A stretch of DNA of 64,000 nucleotides from Alicyclobacillus sp. SO9 (GTDB lineage: Bacteria; Bacillota; Bacilli; Alicyclobacillales; Alicyclobacillaceae): assembly GCF_016406125.1 (NCBI RefSeq), contig NZ_CP066340.1, positions 1 to 64,000 on the forward strand. The letters run 5' to 3'. The position numbers were made by a program, and so were the translations under genes. Shown here in pieces: positions 24,848 through 32,323 of this stretch (position 1 is the stretch's first letter; each line of letters starts with the position of its first letter). The notes beneath the pieces were generated by a model. The model was given only the letters and a program-made list of their open reading frames with translations. It ran no database searches and was not told where the DNA came from.

Positions 24848-25891
24848 ATGACCACAGTAGGAGAAAACGGTGCACTTCATAACAAAGAACAGGGAGTGGA
24901 ATCCATACTCTTTGGGGTTTCAACCGTGAAGCAGACTATAGAGACGTATGATTTAGTGATCATTGGTGGGGGTCCCGCAGGCTTGTCGGCTGGGGTTTAT
25001 GCAGCACGGGCAAACTTAAGGACGCTGATTCTTGAAAAGGGATTACCGGGCGGACAAATGCAAAACACCTTGGAAGTCGAGAACTATACAGGCATGCAAA
25101 TGATTTTGGGACCAGAATTATCCGAGTCGATGCTCGCGCATGCGGATCATCTGGGCGTGGAATTTAAGATGGCCGATGTCCAGAGGATAGATATGCACGG
25201 AAATCCCAAGACCCTGTTTACCTCAGAAGGCGAATTCAAAGCGAAAGCAGTGCTGATCGCGACGGGGGCAACGCCGAAGAAACTGGGTATTCCTGGTGAA
25301 GATCGTTTGAGCGGACGCGGAGTTAGTTGGTGTGCTGTATGTGACGGTGCGTTCTTCAAGAACAAGAAAATTGCCGTTGTAGGTGGAGGAGATAGCGCCA
25401 TTGAGGAAGGCACATTCTTAACCAAATTCGGTGAATCTGTCTCGGTGATTCATCGCCGTGACAAACTACGGGCGCAGCCAATATTACAAGAACGGGCTTT
25501 TTCTTCGGAAAAAATGGACTTCATCTGGAACCACAAGGTTGTGGAGATCTTGGGCGAAAATCGAGTCAGTGGAATCCGGATTCAGCATGTTGAGACTGGA
25601 GAGGAACAAGAAATTGAAATGCATGGGGTGTTCATTTACGTCGGCTTTACACCCATGACGTCATTCATCTCACATCAGGAAATTCTTGACCAAGACGGCT
25701 ATATCATCACGGATGAAGATATGCAGACGTCGATTCCGGGCATTTTCGCCGCTGGGGATGTGCGCCCGAAGGGACTGCGCCAAATCATCACCGCCGCTTC
25801 CGATGGCGCGATAGCAGCCATGACCGCATATCACTACATCGAATCCCTGGCTGACGCAGAACCCGCTAACGTGACGCAGAGTCAAGCCTAA
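24848..25891 (+). CDS. trxB: Thioredoxin reductase with extra N-terminal segment
   Basis: 347 aa. FAD motif GGGPAGLSAGVYAARA, redox-active WCAVCDGAFF (CxxC) and NADP motif GGGDSAIEEG are all present, with the C-terminal FAD motif IFAAGDVRPKGLRQI. The first about 33 residues are an extra segment (QGVESILFGVSTVKQTIE) that resembles the N-terminus of the next gene product (KGVEVVLSGDVTVKQTLQ), with DNA similarity too. This looks like fusion of trxB to a duplicated gene start. ATG 24848 follows TAGGAGAGACC. It should recycle thioredoxin for ArsC. Confidence 0.92.
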   Translation: MTTVGENGALHNKEQGVESILFGVSTVKQTIETYDLVIIGGGPAGLSAGVYAARANLRTLILEKGLPGGQMQNTLEVENYTGMQMILGPELSESMLAHADHLGVEFKMADVQRIDMHGNPKTLFTSEGEFKAKAVLIATGATPKKLGIPGEDRLSGRGVSWCAVCDGAFFKNKKIAVVGGGDSAIEEGTFLTKFGESVSVIHRRDKLRAQPILQERAFSSEKMDFIWNHKVVEILGENRVSGIRIQHVETGEEQEIEMHGVFIYVGFTPMTSFISHQEILDQDGYIITDEDMQTSIPGIFAAGDVRPKGLRQIITAASDGAIAAMTAYHYIESLADAEPANVTQSQA

Positions 25892-25965
25892 CTGGCGCCT
25901 TGGTTTGTGTGAGTACAGGTTTAAGACTGAGCATACGTCGAAAAAAGTTAGAAGGGACGATAAGG

Positions 25966-26235
25966 ATGAGCAAAATGAATGAGATTAGTACTGTATGTGA
26001 AGGGGAAAAGGGAGTAGAGGTTGTACTCTCCGGCGATGTGACTGTGAAGCAGACATTACAGATGGTCGAAGAGTGTTCAACGGGCTCGTGTAGTTGCTGT
26101 ACACCAACGTTCATGGAGCAAATTACGAAAATCGATGTTGCTGGCCAAGACGGTGAAGTCCGAATCCAGATTGAAGGTAACGTAAAACTCGAAGAAATAG
26201 AAAAGAACCTGAGTTCTTGTAACAAGGAAGTCTAA
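25966..26235 (+). CDS. Cys-rich small protein of unknown function
   Basis: 89 aa. Central cluster ECSTGSCSCCTPTFM gives four Cys in ten residues, a good arsenite or soft-metal ligand set, plus a Cys near the C-terminus (LSSCNKEV). The N-terminal 30 residues are duplicated at the start of the trxB gene upstream. I do not recognise a named family. It is the last gene before the terminator, after ArsC and TrxB, so a small arsenite carrier or regulator is a fair guess. Confidence 0.75.
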   Translation: MSKMNEISTVCEGEKGVEVVLSGDVTVKQTLQMVEECSTGSCSCCTPTFMEQITKIDVAGQDGEVRIQIEGNVKLEEIEKNLSSCNKEV

Positions 26236-26248
26236 TTACGATTCATGC

Positions 26249-26297
26249 GGCCCCAATGACCTATGCGCTATGAATGCAGGTCATGGGGCCGTGTTTT
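26249..26297 (+). terminator. Arsenic operon terminator
   Basis: GGCCCCAATGACCT (26249-26262) pairs with AGGTCATGGGGCC (26278-26290), followed by GTGTTTTT. A long, stable stem 13 bases after the last gene of the operon. Confidence 0.88.
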
Positions 26298-26476
26298 TAA
26301 GCCATGTAATAGCACAAGTCTTACAGCATTTATGGGGTAGGAACTCGCTATTAAAAAAATGACTAGATCATACGCAAATGGTATTGGACTAAAGGGGGAC
26401 GAATGCGACAGAAGCCTAGGCACAGAGACCGTATAAATACACGAAACGCGGTATATTCAAAACCGCGTTTCTTAAT
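26298..26476. other. Non-coding right flank of the transposon
   Basis: No gene visible. It contains an inverted repeat CGAAACGCGGT / ACCGCGTTTC around 26437-26471 just inside the right terminal repeat. Confidence 0.5.
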
Positions 26477-26556
26477 GTTAGCGTAGAAAAAAACGAAGAT
26501 TCGAATCCATAAATTGTCTTAGCGTGGGTTTTGCGTCATTTTGTTGGCGGTACCCC
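26477..26556 (-). repeat. Right terminal inverted repeat of Tn3 element
   Basis: Complement of the left end: 53 outer bases identical, then a diverged 27-base inner part that still keeps the TACGCTAA box. Followed by target duplication AAGAA. Confidence 0.92.
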
Positions 26557-26561
26557 AAGAA

Positions 26562-26601
26562 GCAAACCGGACGAAACATGATTTCTGATTTCTTCGGATA
26601 A
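26562..26601 (+). pseudogene. 3' remainder of the Tn3-interrupted gene
   Basis: The last 12 codons and stop of the gene begun at 6120, after the second AAGAA copy. Joined to 6493 it restores the reading frame and ends at TAA 26599-26601. Confidence 0.8.
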
Positions 26602-26705
26602 GGGACTCGAGAACAATCGGTCAGAAGCCAGATATGGATTTTGATTCAGCGTGGGCCACTTCTTCAATGAGGTGGTCCTTTCGAATTTTAAAGGAGGACA
26701 TCGCA

Positions 26706-26909
26706 ATGAAAGACCTATGGATGCTTGCCGGCACAGAAAAATATAAGGATTGCGAACCTGGTATGTGGTGCAACGTCTGCAATGAGCAACGAGATAGGGA
26801 AGATACATTCTGCTTTGAATGTGGACATGAGCTTGAAAAAGTCCTGGTCGGTCCGATGATTGACGCTCCTGGTCAATACCGTGAACGTCACTTACATCTC
26901 GTTAAATGA
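26706..26909 (+). CDS. Small zinc-ribbon protein
   Basis: 67 aa from ATG 26706 with AAAGGAGGACATCGCA upstream. Two Cys pairs, WCNVCNEQ and CFECGHE, form a likely zinc ribbon. A hairpin (GGGCCAC / GTGGTCC) at about 26653-26680 lies just before the ribosome site. First gene after the transposon; it probably followed the interrupted gene in the original operon. Function unknown. Confidence 0.72.
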   Translation: MKDLWMLAGTEKYKDCEPGMWCNVCNEQRDREDTFCFECGHELEKVLVGPMIDAPGQYRERHLHLVK

Positions 26910-26922
26910 GGGGGGTCAAGAC

Positions 26923-27294
26923 TTGGAAGTACAAGCACATGCACTGTATCGAGCACTAAAGTCACTTGCTCCTGTTCCGAAGACATTCGAAATTGAGGAA
27001 ATTACGGAGTACACAGACACATTGACGGGTAAAGTCACGCGGAAGAAGAAACGCCGCAAATATCCCGTTATTGTTGTCAAATTCGATGGACATGAAATGA
27101 CTGTTGAGTACTACTCCTTGCGCAGCGTGATAAAAACTCTCGGAAAAAAGACCATTCGCATCTATTCTCGAGGACAATTTTTAGATGTCGATTATCAATC
27201 GGGCAGCCTGTCACTGGTTCCGCTGGAAGCCACCTCAGACATGGTATTCAATCTAAAAACATTATCAGTTGAACAGGCAAAGGAGGTGGTTTGA
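26923..27294 (+). CDS. Unknown 123-aa basic protein
   Basis: Start TTG 26923 preceded by GAGGGGGG; 13 bases after the previous stop. It has the very basic run VTRKKKRRKYP near residue 40 and a beta-rich C-terminal half. The reading frame is open upstream to 26860. I do not recognise the family. It sits upstream of tail-like genes but nothing in it shows a tail role. Confidence 0.65.
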   Translation: MEVQAHALYRALKSLAPVPKTFEIEEITEYTDTLTGKVTRKKKRRKYPVIVVKFDGHEMTVEYYSLRSVIKTLGKKTIRIYSRGQFLDVDYQSGSLSLVPLEATSDMVFNLKTLSVEQAKEVV

Positions 27295-27349
27295 CCATCT
27301 GTAGGATTTGTACCAACCCTATTTCAAATAACGGAAGGATTGATTAAGA

Positions 27350-27775
27350 ATGGCAGTAGCAATGGCAGACATGCCAGATAACCTCAGTAAGAAGGACGAA
27401 ATGGAATGGATCATGGCGCGAATCAAGGTCGCTGAGAAGCGTATTGAGCGGTTAGAGGAACCACAGAAGAATAAAAAGCCGCAATTTGAGTTTGCTGACA
27501 CTGACGGCATTCATAGTACTGAGTCGGAATTTGACTTAGCAGAACAAATAGAAAAGAATTCTCTTCCTCCAAATGCAATTGACTTGCGGTCCGTAAGTGA
27601 TGCATACGAACGGGAGCGGCCAAATTGGACGTCAATGGGCAGAGAAATACAACCCACATTATCGAAACAAAAAATAAGCACATCAGAAGCCTCCAGGTTC
27701 TCACCTGGGGGCTTTTACATTCAACTGAAAGGAGTTGCTAGTGATGTTTGGATTGCAGAAGGAATCAACGAATGA
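27350..27775 (+). CDS. Unknown acidic protein with coiled-coil start
   Basis: 141 aa. The N-terminal 50 residues are a charged helix (ARIKVAEKRIERLEEPQKNKK is just over its core). The C-terminal about 30 codons overlap a strong terminator hairpin at 27687-27715 and the next gene start, which is unusual and suggests that the present stop may be secondary. AACGGAAGGATTG precedes the ATG. No family recognised. Confidence 0.6.
   Translation: MAVAMADMPDNLSKKDEMEWIMARIKVAEKRIERLEEPQKNKKPQFEFADTDGIHSTESEFDLAEQIEKNSLPPNAIDLRSVSDAYERERPNWTSMGREIQPTLSKQKISTSEASRFSPGGFYIQLKGVASDVWIAEGINE
27687..27716 (+). terminator. Terminator inside the end of a gene
   Basis: GCCTCCAGGT and ACCTGGGGGC form a stem with a four-base loop (TTCTC region), followed by TTTT. 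It lies within the last codons of the 27350 gene and 28 bases before the next start. Confidence 0.75.
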
Positions 27776-28010
27776 AGAAGTCTTTAGATTGTCATGTGAG
27801 CTTAATGATACAGCTGAAGAAATTTGGGGGATCAAAGCCGAAATGGAGCGCTTGGGACTTACACCGAAGGGAGCCGATATTTCGCGTGTGAAGAGCTCCA
27901 GATGGAGGAAAAAAGTCCTTGGTTTAATTAAAAAATCGGATGAGTTGGTTAAGAAAGGTGAAAAAATTAGGGATCGATTAGCAGAACTAGAGGTACCGAT
28001 TGAAAAATAA
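27744..28010 (+). CDS. Small helical protein before tape-measure-like gene
   Basis: 88 aa, almost entirely helical and charged (RLSCELNDTAEEIWGIKAEM, then KKSDELVKKGEKIRDRLAEL). AAAGGAG precedes ATG 27744. It is 14 bases before the tape-measure-like gene; tail assembly helpers often hold this position, but the sequence itself gives no proof. Confidence 0.65.
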   Translation: MFGLQKESTNEEVFRLSCELNDTAEEIWGIKAEMERLGLTPKGADISRVKSSRWRKKVLGLIKKSDELVKKGEKIRDRLAELEVPIEK

Positions 28011-28024
28011 CTGGAGGTGAGCGT

Positions 28025-29668
28025 GTGATTGAAACAATAAAATCCTACTTGGTGGATCTCGGTTTTAGCGTCGATAAGAGTTCATATGAAAAGACGAAAA
28101 AGACTGTTGGGGAATTGGAGAAAGGGCTTGGCAAATTCACTAGTAATACGGTGAAGGGAATGACTAAGGCAGGCGCGGCCATGGCGGCATTTGGGGTAAC
28201 AGCTGCAGCAGCAACTGCAAAGTTTCTTAACGGGCTTGGAGATCAGAACATCCAAATGCAAATTCTCAGTCGGCAGTTATGGACGACGGAGAAGCAGGCA
28301 AATGCGTTCTCACTTACGTTGAAAGCCATGGGCACCAATTTGAAGGATTTATATCTTAGTCCTACGCTGATGCAACAGTACCGGCAACTGCATTCAGCAG
28401 CCTCACAGATGGGGACTCCGGGGAACTATCAGCATGAAATGCAGCAGATTCAAGGTGTGCAGTTGCAATTGAGGCAGATGCGACTTGAAGCGTATTATGC
28501 GTTGCAGTGGATTGGATATTATTTCGTGAAGTATTTCAGTGGTCCGATGACCAAAATTCATTCTGCGTTGAAGTCTGTAAATCACATGATCGTGAAAGGC
28601 ATGCCGGTATGGACCAAACGTGTTGCAGCCGTGATGTATTCCTTCGTAACTGCAGGTGAAGAGATAGCCAGAGCCATAAAGAAGATTTATGACAAAGTGA
28701 AATCGTTTGCCAACAATTTGCCCAAATGGGCAAAGAAAGCGGCGGCGGCAATCGCCATTATTAGCCTGGCAATGAATACAACCCCCTTTGGAAAGTTCAT
28801 GATGGCACTTGGCGCTGCCCTTCTACTGCTGCAAGATTTCCTAACTTACCTTAAAGACCCCAAAAAGGCGGCATTAACGCCACTTTGGAACGAGCTCATG
28901 AAAATTAAAGGGGCCCTTAAAGAAGTCGGCAAAGCCGTGGCCAGCTTCACCGTTGCATGGGTGATTTATAAGGGCATATTGAAAGCTACAACCATCATGT
29001 GGGGGATCTATGAAGCTGCGATCATAGCCGCAACAGAGGCACAAGGAGCTTATCTAGCCGTCCAGAGCGCAGCAAATGCATTGATGGCAGTTTTTGATGT
29101 GGAAGTTGATTCTAACTTGGCTGTCATTATCATCGCAGCCATCGTTGCAGCTATTGCAGGATTGGTGATAGGCATCATTGAGCTTATCAAGCACTGGAAG
29201 GCTGTAAAAAGAGCAGCAGGCGATGCGCTCAACTGGATCAAGAAACACGTCATGGACATTCTGCCGTTCCTCGGTCCTGCTGGATGGGTCGCCATGGGCA
29301 TCATCGAGCTTGTAAAGCACTTTGGGCAACTGGAGAAAATAGGCGTAGCCGTCTGGCATATGATCAAAAACGAAGCTGTCAAAGCCATTAATGGGATGAT
29401 TACGCAGATCAACAAACTGATTCGATTTATCGACCACATCCCAGGCATCAGCATCCCACAACTGAACAAATTGAAAGTTGCGGTCCAGGGTACAGTTGCA
29501 TCTGCTCCCTACGCTTACGGAGCATCGTCCAGTTCGGTGAGCAACAGCACAACCATTCATGCGAATCAGACCAACAATATCTACGGCAGTAATGCAAACG
29601 CCATTGGTGCCAGTGTCGCGAATGGATACAATCGACATCTCTATAATATCCGGGGGGCGATTGGATGA
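28025..29668 (+). CDS. Tape-measure-like phage tail protein
   Basis: 547 aa starting at GTG with GGAGGTG upstream. It has the features of tail tape-measure proteins: opening TIKSYLVDLGFSVDKSSYEK, an Ala/Gly-rich hydrophobic stretch (AGAAMAAFGVTAAAATA), long amphipathic helices, several potential membrane segments around residues 235-265 and 365-390, and a Ser/Asn-rich C-terminus. It is shorter than most full tape measures. The next gene overlaps its stop and encodes a baseplate-like protein, which strengthens the call. No sheath, tube or head genes are nearby. Confidence 0.75.
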   Translation: MIETIKSYLVDLGFSVDKSSYEKTKKTVGELEKGLGKFTSNTVKGMTKAGAAMAAFGVTAAAATAKFLNGLGDQNIQMQILSRQLWTTEKQANAFSLTLKAMGTNLKDLYLSPTLMQQYRQLHSAASQMGTPGNYQHEMQQIQGVQLQLRQMRLEAYYALQWIGYYFVKYFSGPMTKIHSALKSVNHMIVKGMPVWTKRVAAVMYSFVTAGEEIARAIKKIYDKVKSFANNLPKWAKKAAAAIAIISLAMNTTPFGKFMMALGAALLLLQDFLTYLKDPKKAALTPLWNELMKIKGALKEVGKAVASFTVAWVIYKGILKATTIMWGIYEAAIIAATEAQGAYLAVQSAANALMAVFDVEVDSNLAVIIIAAIVAAIAGLVIGIIELIKHWKAVKRAAGDALNWIKKHVMDILPFLGPAGWVAMGIIELVKHFGQLEKIGVAVWHMIKNEAVKAINGMITQINKLIRFIDHIPGISIPQLNKLKVAVQGTVASAPYAYGASSSSVSNSTTIHANQTNNIYGSNANAIGASVANGYNRHLYNIRGAIG

Positions 29669-30243
29669 GTCAGTCGCCAATTTTGGACTTAACACAGGAA
29701 CCCATCAGGAGTTATGTGTATGCCAAGACGAATATAGGCGGATGGTTTTTCGATGCGGTTCTGCATACAAATCACAGCAGTACATTGACCATCACAAGCC
29801 ATCCGGTCCAACTTGGATCGACGCTGTCTGACAACGCCTACTTGCAGCCGAGGAGATTGAGTCTCAGCATCGGCATGACAGATGTAGCGCAGAGTTTTAT
29901 ACCGGGTCAGTTTGACAACGGATCATCTCGCTCTGTGCAGGCTTATGAAGTGCTCAAACAATTGCAGGAGTTGCGGATACCGGTCCAGGTGTACACGCGC
30001 TTGGGACTATACAAAAACATGCTTGTGGAGACACTGACAGCGCAAGAAGACCACACAACAGTGCATAGCCTGAAGGCCACAGTGGACCTGAAAGAGGTAC
30101 TTGTGGCTACTGTCACGGTTGTGAAAATAAGTGCCAATCCAGCGGTGACAAACTCTTCAAACAAAGGTACACGGCAGCCTCAACAAGTACCCGACTCAAT
30201 TTTAAAGCAAGCTGGTAATTTATTAAACGGAATCGGCTTGTAG
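29665..30243 (+). CDS. Dit-like baseplate protein
   Basis: 192 aa. The segment GGWFFDAVLHTNHSSTLTITS and QAYEVLKQLQELRIPVQVYT...NMLVETL fits the N-terminal domain of distal-tail/baseplate hub proteins found in many phages of Firmicutes. The ATG overlaps the tape-measure stop (ATGA), the usual order in tail operons. The C-terminal 40 residues are Ser/Gln-rich and probably flexible. Confidence 0.75.
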   Translation: MSQSPILDLTQEPIRSYVYAKTNIGGWFFDAVLHTNHSSTLTITSHPVQLGSTLSDNAYLQPRRLSLSIGMTDVAQSFIPGQFDNGSSRSVQAYEVLKQLQELRIPVQVYTRLGLYKNMLVETLTAQEDHTTVHSLKATVDLKEVLVATVTVVKISANPAVTNSSNKGTRQPQQVPDSILKQAGNLLNGIGL

Positions 30244-30247
30244 AAAT

Positions 30248-30325
30248 ATGATTGACTTCAGTGCGCCTCCATGTTTTGAGGATATGTACAGGAACGGACG
30301 GTGCCTAGCAGAATATCTGGAGTAA
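30248..30325 (+). CDS. Possible 25-aa peptide
   Basis: ATG 30248 opens a short frame, MIDFSAPPCFEDMYRNGR then CLAEYLE, between the baseplate gene and the next one. No clear ribosome site. Composition is protein-like but evidence is thin. Confidence 0.25.
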   Translation: MIDFSAPPCFEDMYRNGRCLAEYLE

Positions 30326-30347
30326 CATGGATGCGTAGGAGGTATTT

Positions 30348-30995
30348 ATGAAATTATTCAGGAGGAAACGTGGTCAAGAAGAGACGTCAAGTGGCTGGAG
30401 AGAAGCGTTTAGTCACTCCGGACACGGAATAAAAGTAGATCGGCCTAAGTTACCTAGGAATATGGAACTGTTCGTTCATTTAGGGGTGCCGAAAGAGACT
30501 AGGAAAAGACTTCAGCATTTACTTATGAAATATTGGACGGTACGTCCGGAGTCATTAGTTGACGACTTTTTGGAGATTGCATTCTCTCACGCAACCAAAC
30601 TGATATTTCCAGGAGAACTAAGAGAAACTGTGTTGAAACACTATGACAATCCTCCGACTGCAGACGCTTTGCAAAGGGAGTGCGCGGCGGTCTATGTTCG
30701 CCACGAAATGAATAGATGGCGCCAAAGATCAGATTTAGAGAAATGGGCCAACGAGATGGGAACAGCATTTGTCAAATGGAGAACTTGTCAGGATGAACGT
30801 GTGTGCCCCGTGTGTCAAGGATATGAAGATGTTCTATACCCAATATCCAAAATACCGGAGTTGCCCGCGTGTTGGGATTGTCGATGCTACTACGAACCGG
30901 TCGTTGATATGAAGTATCTGCAGTGGCCTCGGAAGGTCTATTCGAATGGGAAGGTTTCGATGATGGAACGCAAGGAATTCGAGCAATTATTTTAG
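30348..30995 (+). CDS. Phage head-morphogenesis-like zinc protein
   Basis: 215 aa. TAGGAGGTATTT precedes the ATG. The C-terminal 60 residues match the end of SPP1 gp7/Mu gpF-type minor head proteins: DERVCPVCQGYEDV, then ACWDCRCYYEPV, a CxxC...CxC zinc site. The N-terminal 140 residues are helical and basic and not recognisable as the usual portal-binding domain. It may be a stand-alone relative rather than a working head protein. Confidence 0.65.
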   Translation: MKLFRRKRGQEETSSGWREAFSHSGHGIKVDRPKLPRNMELFVHLGVPKETRKRLQHLLMKYWTVRPESLVDDFLEIAFSHATKLIFPGELRETVLKHYDNPPTADALQRECAAVYVRHEMNRWRQRSDLEKWANEMGTAFVKWRTCQDERVCPVCQGYEDVLYPISKIPELPACWDCRCYYEPVVDMKYLQWPRKVYSNGKVSMMERKEFEQLF

Positions 30996-31315
30996 ATGAC
31001 ACAGCTGACACCTTAAAACGGCGGCAGCTGCAGAAAGTGAATTAAGTGACATGTTAGCTACGCTGTTAGCAAATGTTAATATTTCCGCGCGCGCTAGGGG
31101 CACGTCTGTTGACTAATGTTGACATCCTCGCGCGCGTGAAAGAGTTAAAAATGAGACAGAACAGAAAAGCGAATTTAGCGCCACATTAGGAAACGTAAGG
31201 GGTGTGGCAACTACTGATGTGCTGGTCAACAGTGTGTTTAAACCGGGAAGGAAGTACTGCTTCAAGACGGAATCCGCATCGCTAGCGAATTACTAACGGT
31301 GCGGCCTTACAGTGC
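30996..31315. other. Gene-free segment with CG-rich repeats
   Basis: No gene seen. Two 23-bp direct repeats, AATGTTAATATTTCCGCGCG at 31072 and AATGTTGACATCCTCGCGCG at 31115, share the pattern AATGTTRAYATYYYCGCGCGCG. Upstream are TGTTAGC repeats at about 31052-31070. These could be regulator sites near the xis-like gene. Confidence 0.5.
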
Positions 31316-31606
31316 TCAGTTACTTGGACCTCTTCCTGTTTCATCTAACCATTCAAATAATCTGTCTCGTGGAATCAGAATGACCTTATCAAACTGTCTA
31401 GCTGGAAATCCAGGCTGTTTGACTAACTTGTACATCGTATTGCGACCTACGCCGAGAATCTTCATAGCATCTTGAATTCTTAAAACAGCAGGAAACTCGT
31501 GGTCTTCGGAGTGGGTCGAAGCTATGCGTTCCAACTTGTCTGTAACCTTCTCTAGGAGTTCAGTCAACTGCGTTAGTTCGGTAAGAAATTTTTCGACGCT
31601 CATCAA
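31316..31606 (-). CDS. Excisionase-type helix-turn-helix protein
   Basis: 96 aa. After a helical N-terminus (FLTELTQLTELLEKVTDKLE), residues 43-90 form a MerR-like HTH_17/excisionase domain: VLRIQDAMKILGVGRNTMYK followed by a wing and RDRLFEWLDE. Such proteins are directionality factors or small regulators. It follows the next gene (same strand) by 30 bases. Confidence 0.8.
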   Translation of the reverse strand: MMSVEKFLTELTQLTELLEKVTDKLERIASTHSEDHEFPAVLRIQDAMKILGVGRNTMYKLVKQPGFPARQFDKVILIPRDRLFEWLDETGRGPSN

Positions 31607-31636
31607 CGTTACCTCCAGTCCATCACTGAAGTTTGG

Positions 31637-31927
31637 TTATGACAGATTTGAATCCTTCGATCTAACTATTACCTCGTACCCCATAAATTCAGCAACCTTC
31701 ATAAAATCTGCAACGCGCAAGGAGTTGTTAGCTACTGCAGACCGAAAGGTGGTCTCTTTGATGTTGAGGCTGCGCGCAGTATCCGCCAGGCTATCCACCC
31801 CGGCTTCGGCCATCATGATTTTTAATACGCGCTTCATATCGGTTTCAGCAAGATTCATTTCTCTAGTCAATCTAACGCACCTTCTTTCAATGTACATCAT
31901 ATCAACGATATAATCGTTAGTAAACAA
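31637..31927 (-). CDS. XRE-like phage-type regulator
   Basis: Up to 96 aa; the start is uncertain. The domain MKRVLKIMMAEAGVDSLADT, then ARSLNIKETTFRSAVANNSL, is a helix-turn-helix of the lambda-repressor type used in phage and ICE regulators. ATG at 31858 lacks a ribosome site; a TTG at 31870 has AAGGTG upstream. It faces away from the consensus promoter at 31967, which it may repress. Confidence 0.7.
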   Translation of the reverse strand: MFTNDYIVDMMYIERRCVRLTREMNLAETDMKRVLKIMMAEAGVDSLADTARSLNIKETTFRSAVANNSLRVADFMKVAEFMGYEVIVRSKDSNLS

Positions 31928-31966
31928 AATATATCACTTATAAGACCTGTATTTCGTTTTATATCG

Positions 31967-31995
31967 TTGACACAACGAAATAATCATTGTATAAT
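31967..31995 (+). promoter_or_regulatory. Perfect sigma-A consensus promoter
   Basis: TTGACA (31967-31972), exactly 17 bases, TATAAT (31990-31995). Both hexamers and the spacer are consensus. The surrounding ATCGTTGA and AACGATAT-like repeats (31908-31916, 31964-31979) could be operator sites for the divergent regulator. Confidence 0.9.
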
Positions 31996-32055
31996 TGAAA
32001 TATAAGAAGCAGATTATACAAAGGGAAGGGGACGTTTGACATTAAAACAGGATTA

Positions 32056-32235
32056 TTGCAGGATTTCTGCTTCACAACGCAGTTGATGAATGGACTCTCG
32101 GATTTGATGGAATCAGTGGTCGAAGATGAAATGTACACGAAGGTGGAAATTTGTAAAGATGTTATGAAATTGATGAAGCTTGTTGAGGACCATACACCTG
32201 AATTGTCAGACTTACGGAAGGCAATGAATATCTAG
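32056..32235 (+). CDS. Small protein under the consensus promoter
   Basis: A frame open through TAG 32233-32235 encodes LLQDFCFTTQLMNGLSDL and then MESVVEDEMYTKVEICKDVM, a helical acidic protein. The start is unclear: the good ribosome site AAGGGAAGGGG (32021-32031) would suit a start near 32041, where the frame has ATT; TTG 32056 or ATG 32086 are alternatives. A sequence error or ATT initiation is possible. Function unknown. Confidence 0.5.
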   Translation: MQDFCFTTQLMNGLSDLMESVVEDEMYTKVEICKDVMKLMKLVEDHTPELSDLRKAMNI

Positions 32236-32323
32236 CGTGCCTTGGTTTAATCTAACACAAGAGAAACCGTGCTTAATTGATAAGACATATCGAATTCAAG
32301 AAACCAACATGGGAGGAATTCAA

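Larger units (their letters stand above)
6494..26556. mobile_element. Tn3-family transposon with metal/arsenic cargo
   Basis: 20,063 bp bounded by inverted repeats at 6494-6573 and 26477-26556 whose outer 53 bases are identical. It is flanked by a 5-bp direct repeat AAGAA (6489-6493 and 26557-26561), the duplication size of Tn3 elements. It contains tnpA, a TnpI-like recombinase, YnfA, a CopZ-like protein, two ArsR/CDF pairs, remnants of older elements, an IS1380 insertion, and a 12-gene arsenic operon plus a linked flavoprotein. The transposase stop codon lies inside the left repeat, as in compact Tn3 elements. The target gene is rebuilt exactly on removal, showing recent transposition. Confidence 0.95.

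Noticed and set aside
26536-26808. 90-codon minus-strand frame spanning the transposon right end
   Set aside because: Crosses the terminal repeat and target duplication; no start signal.
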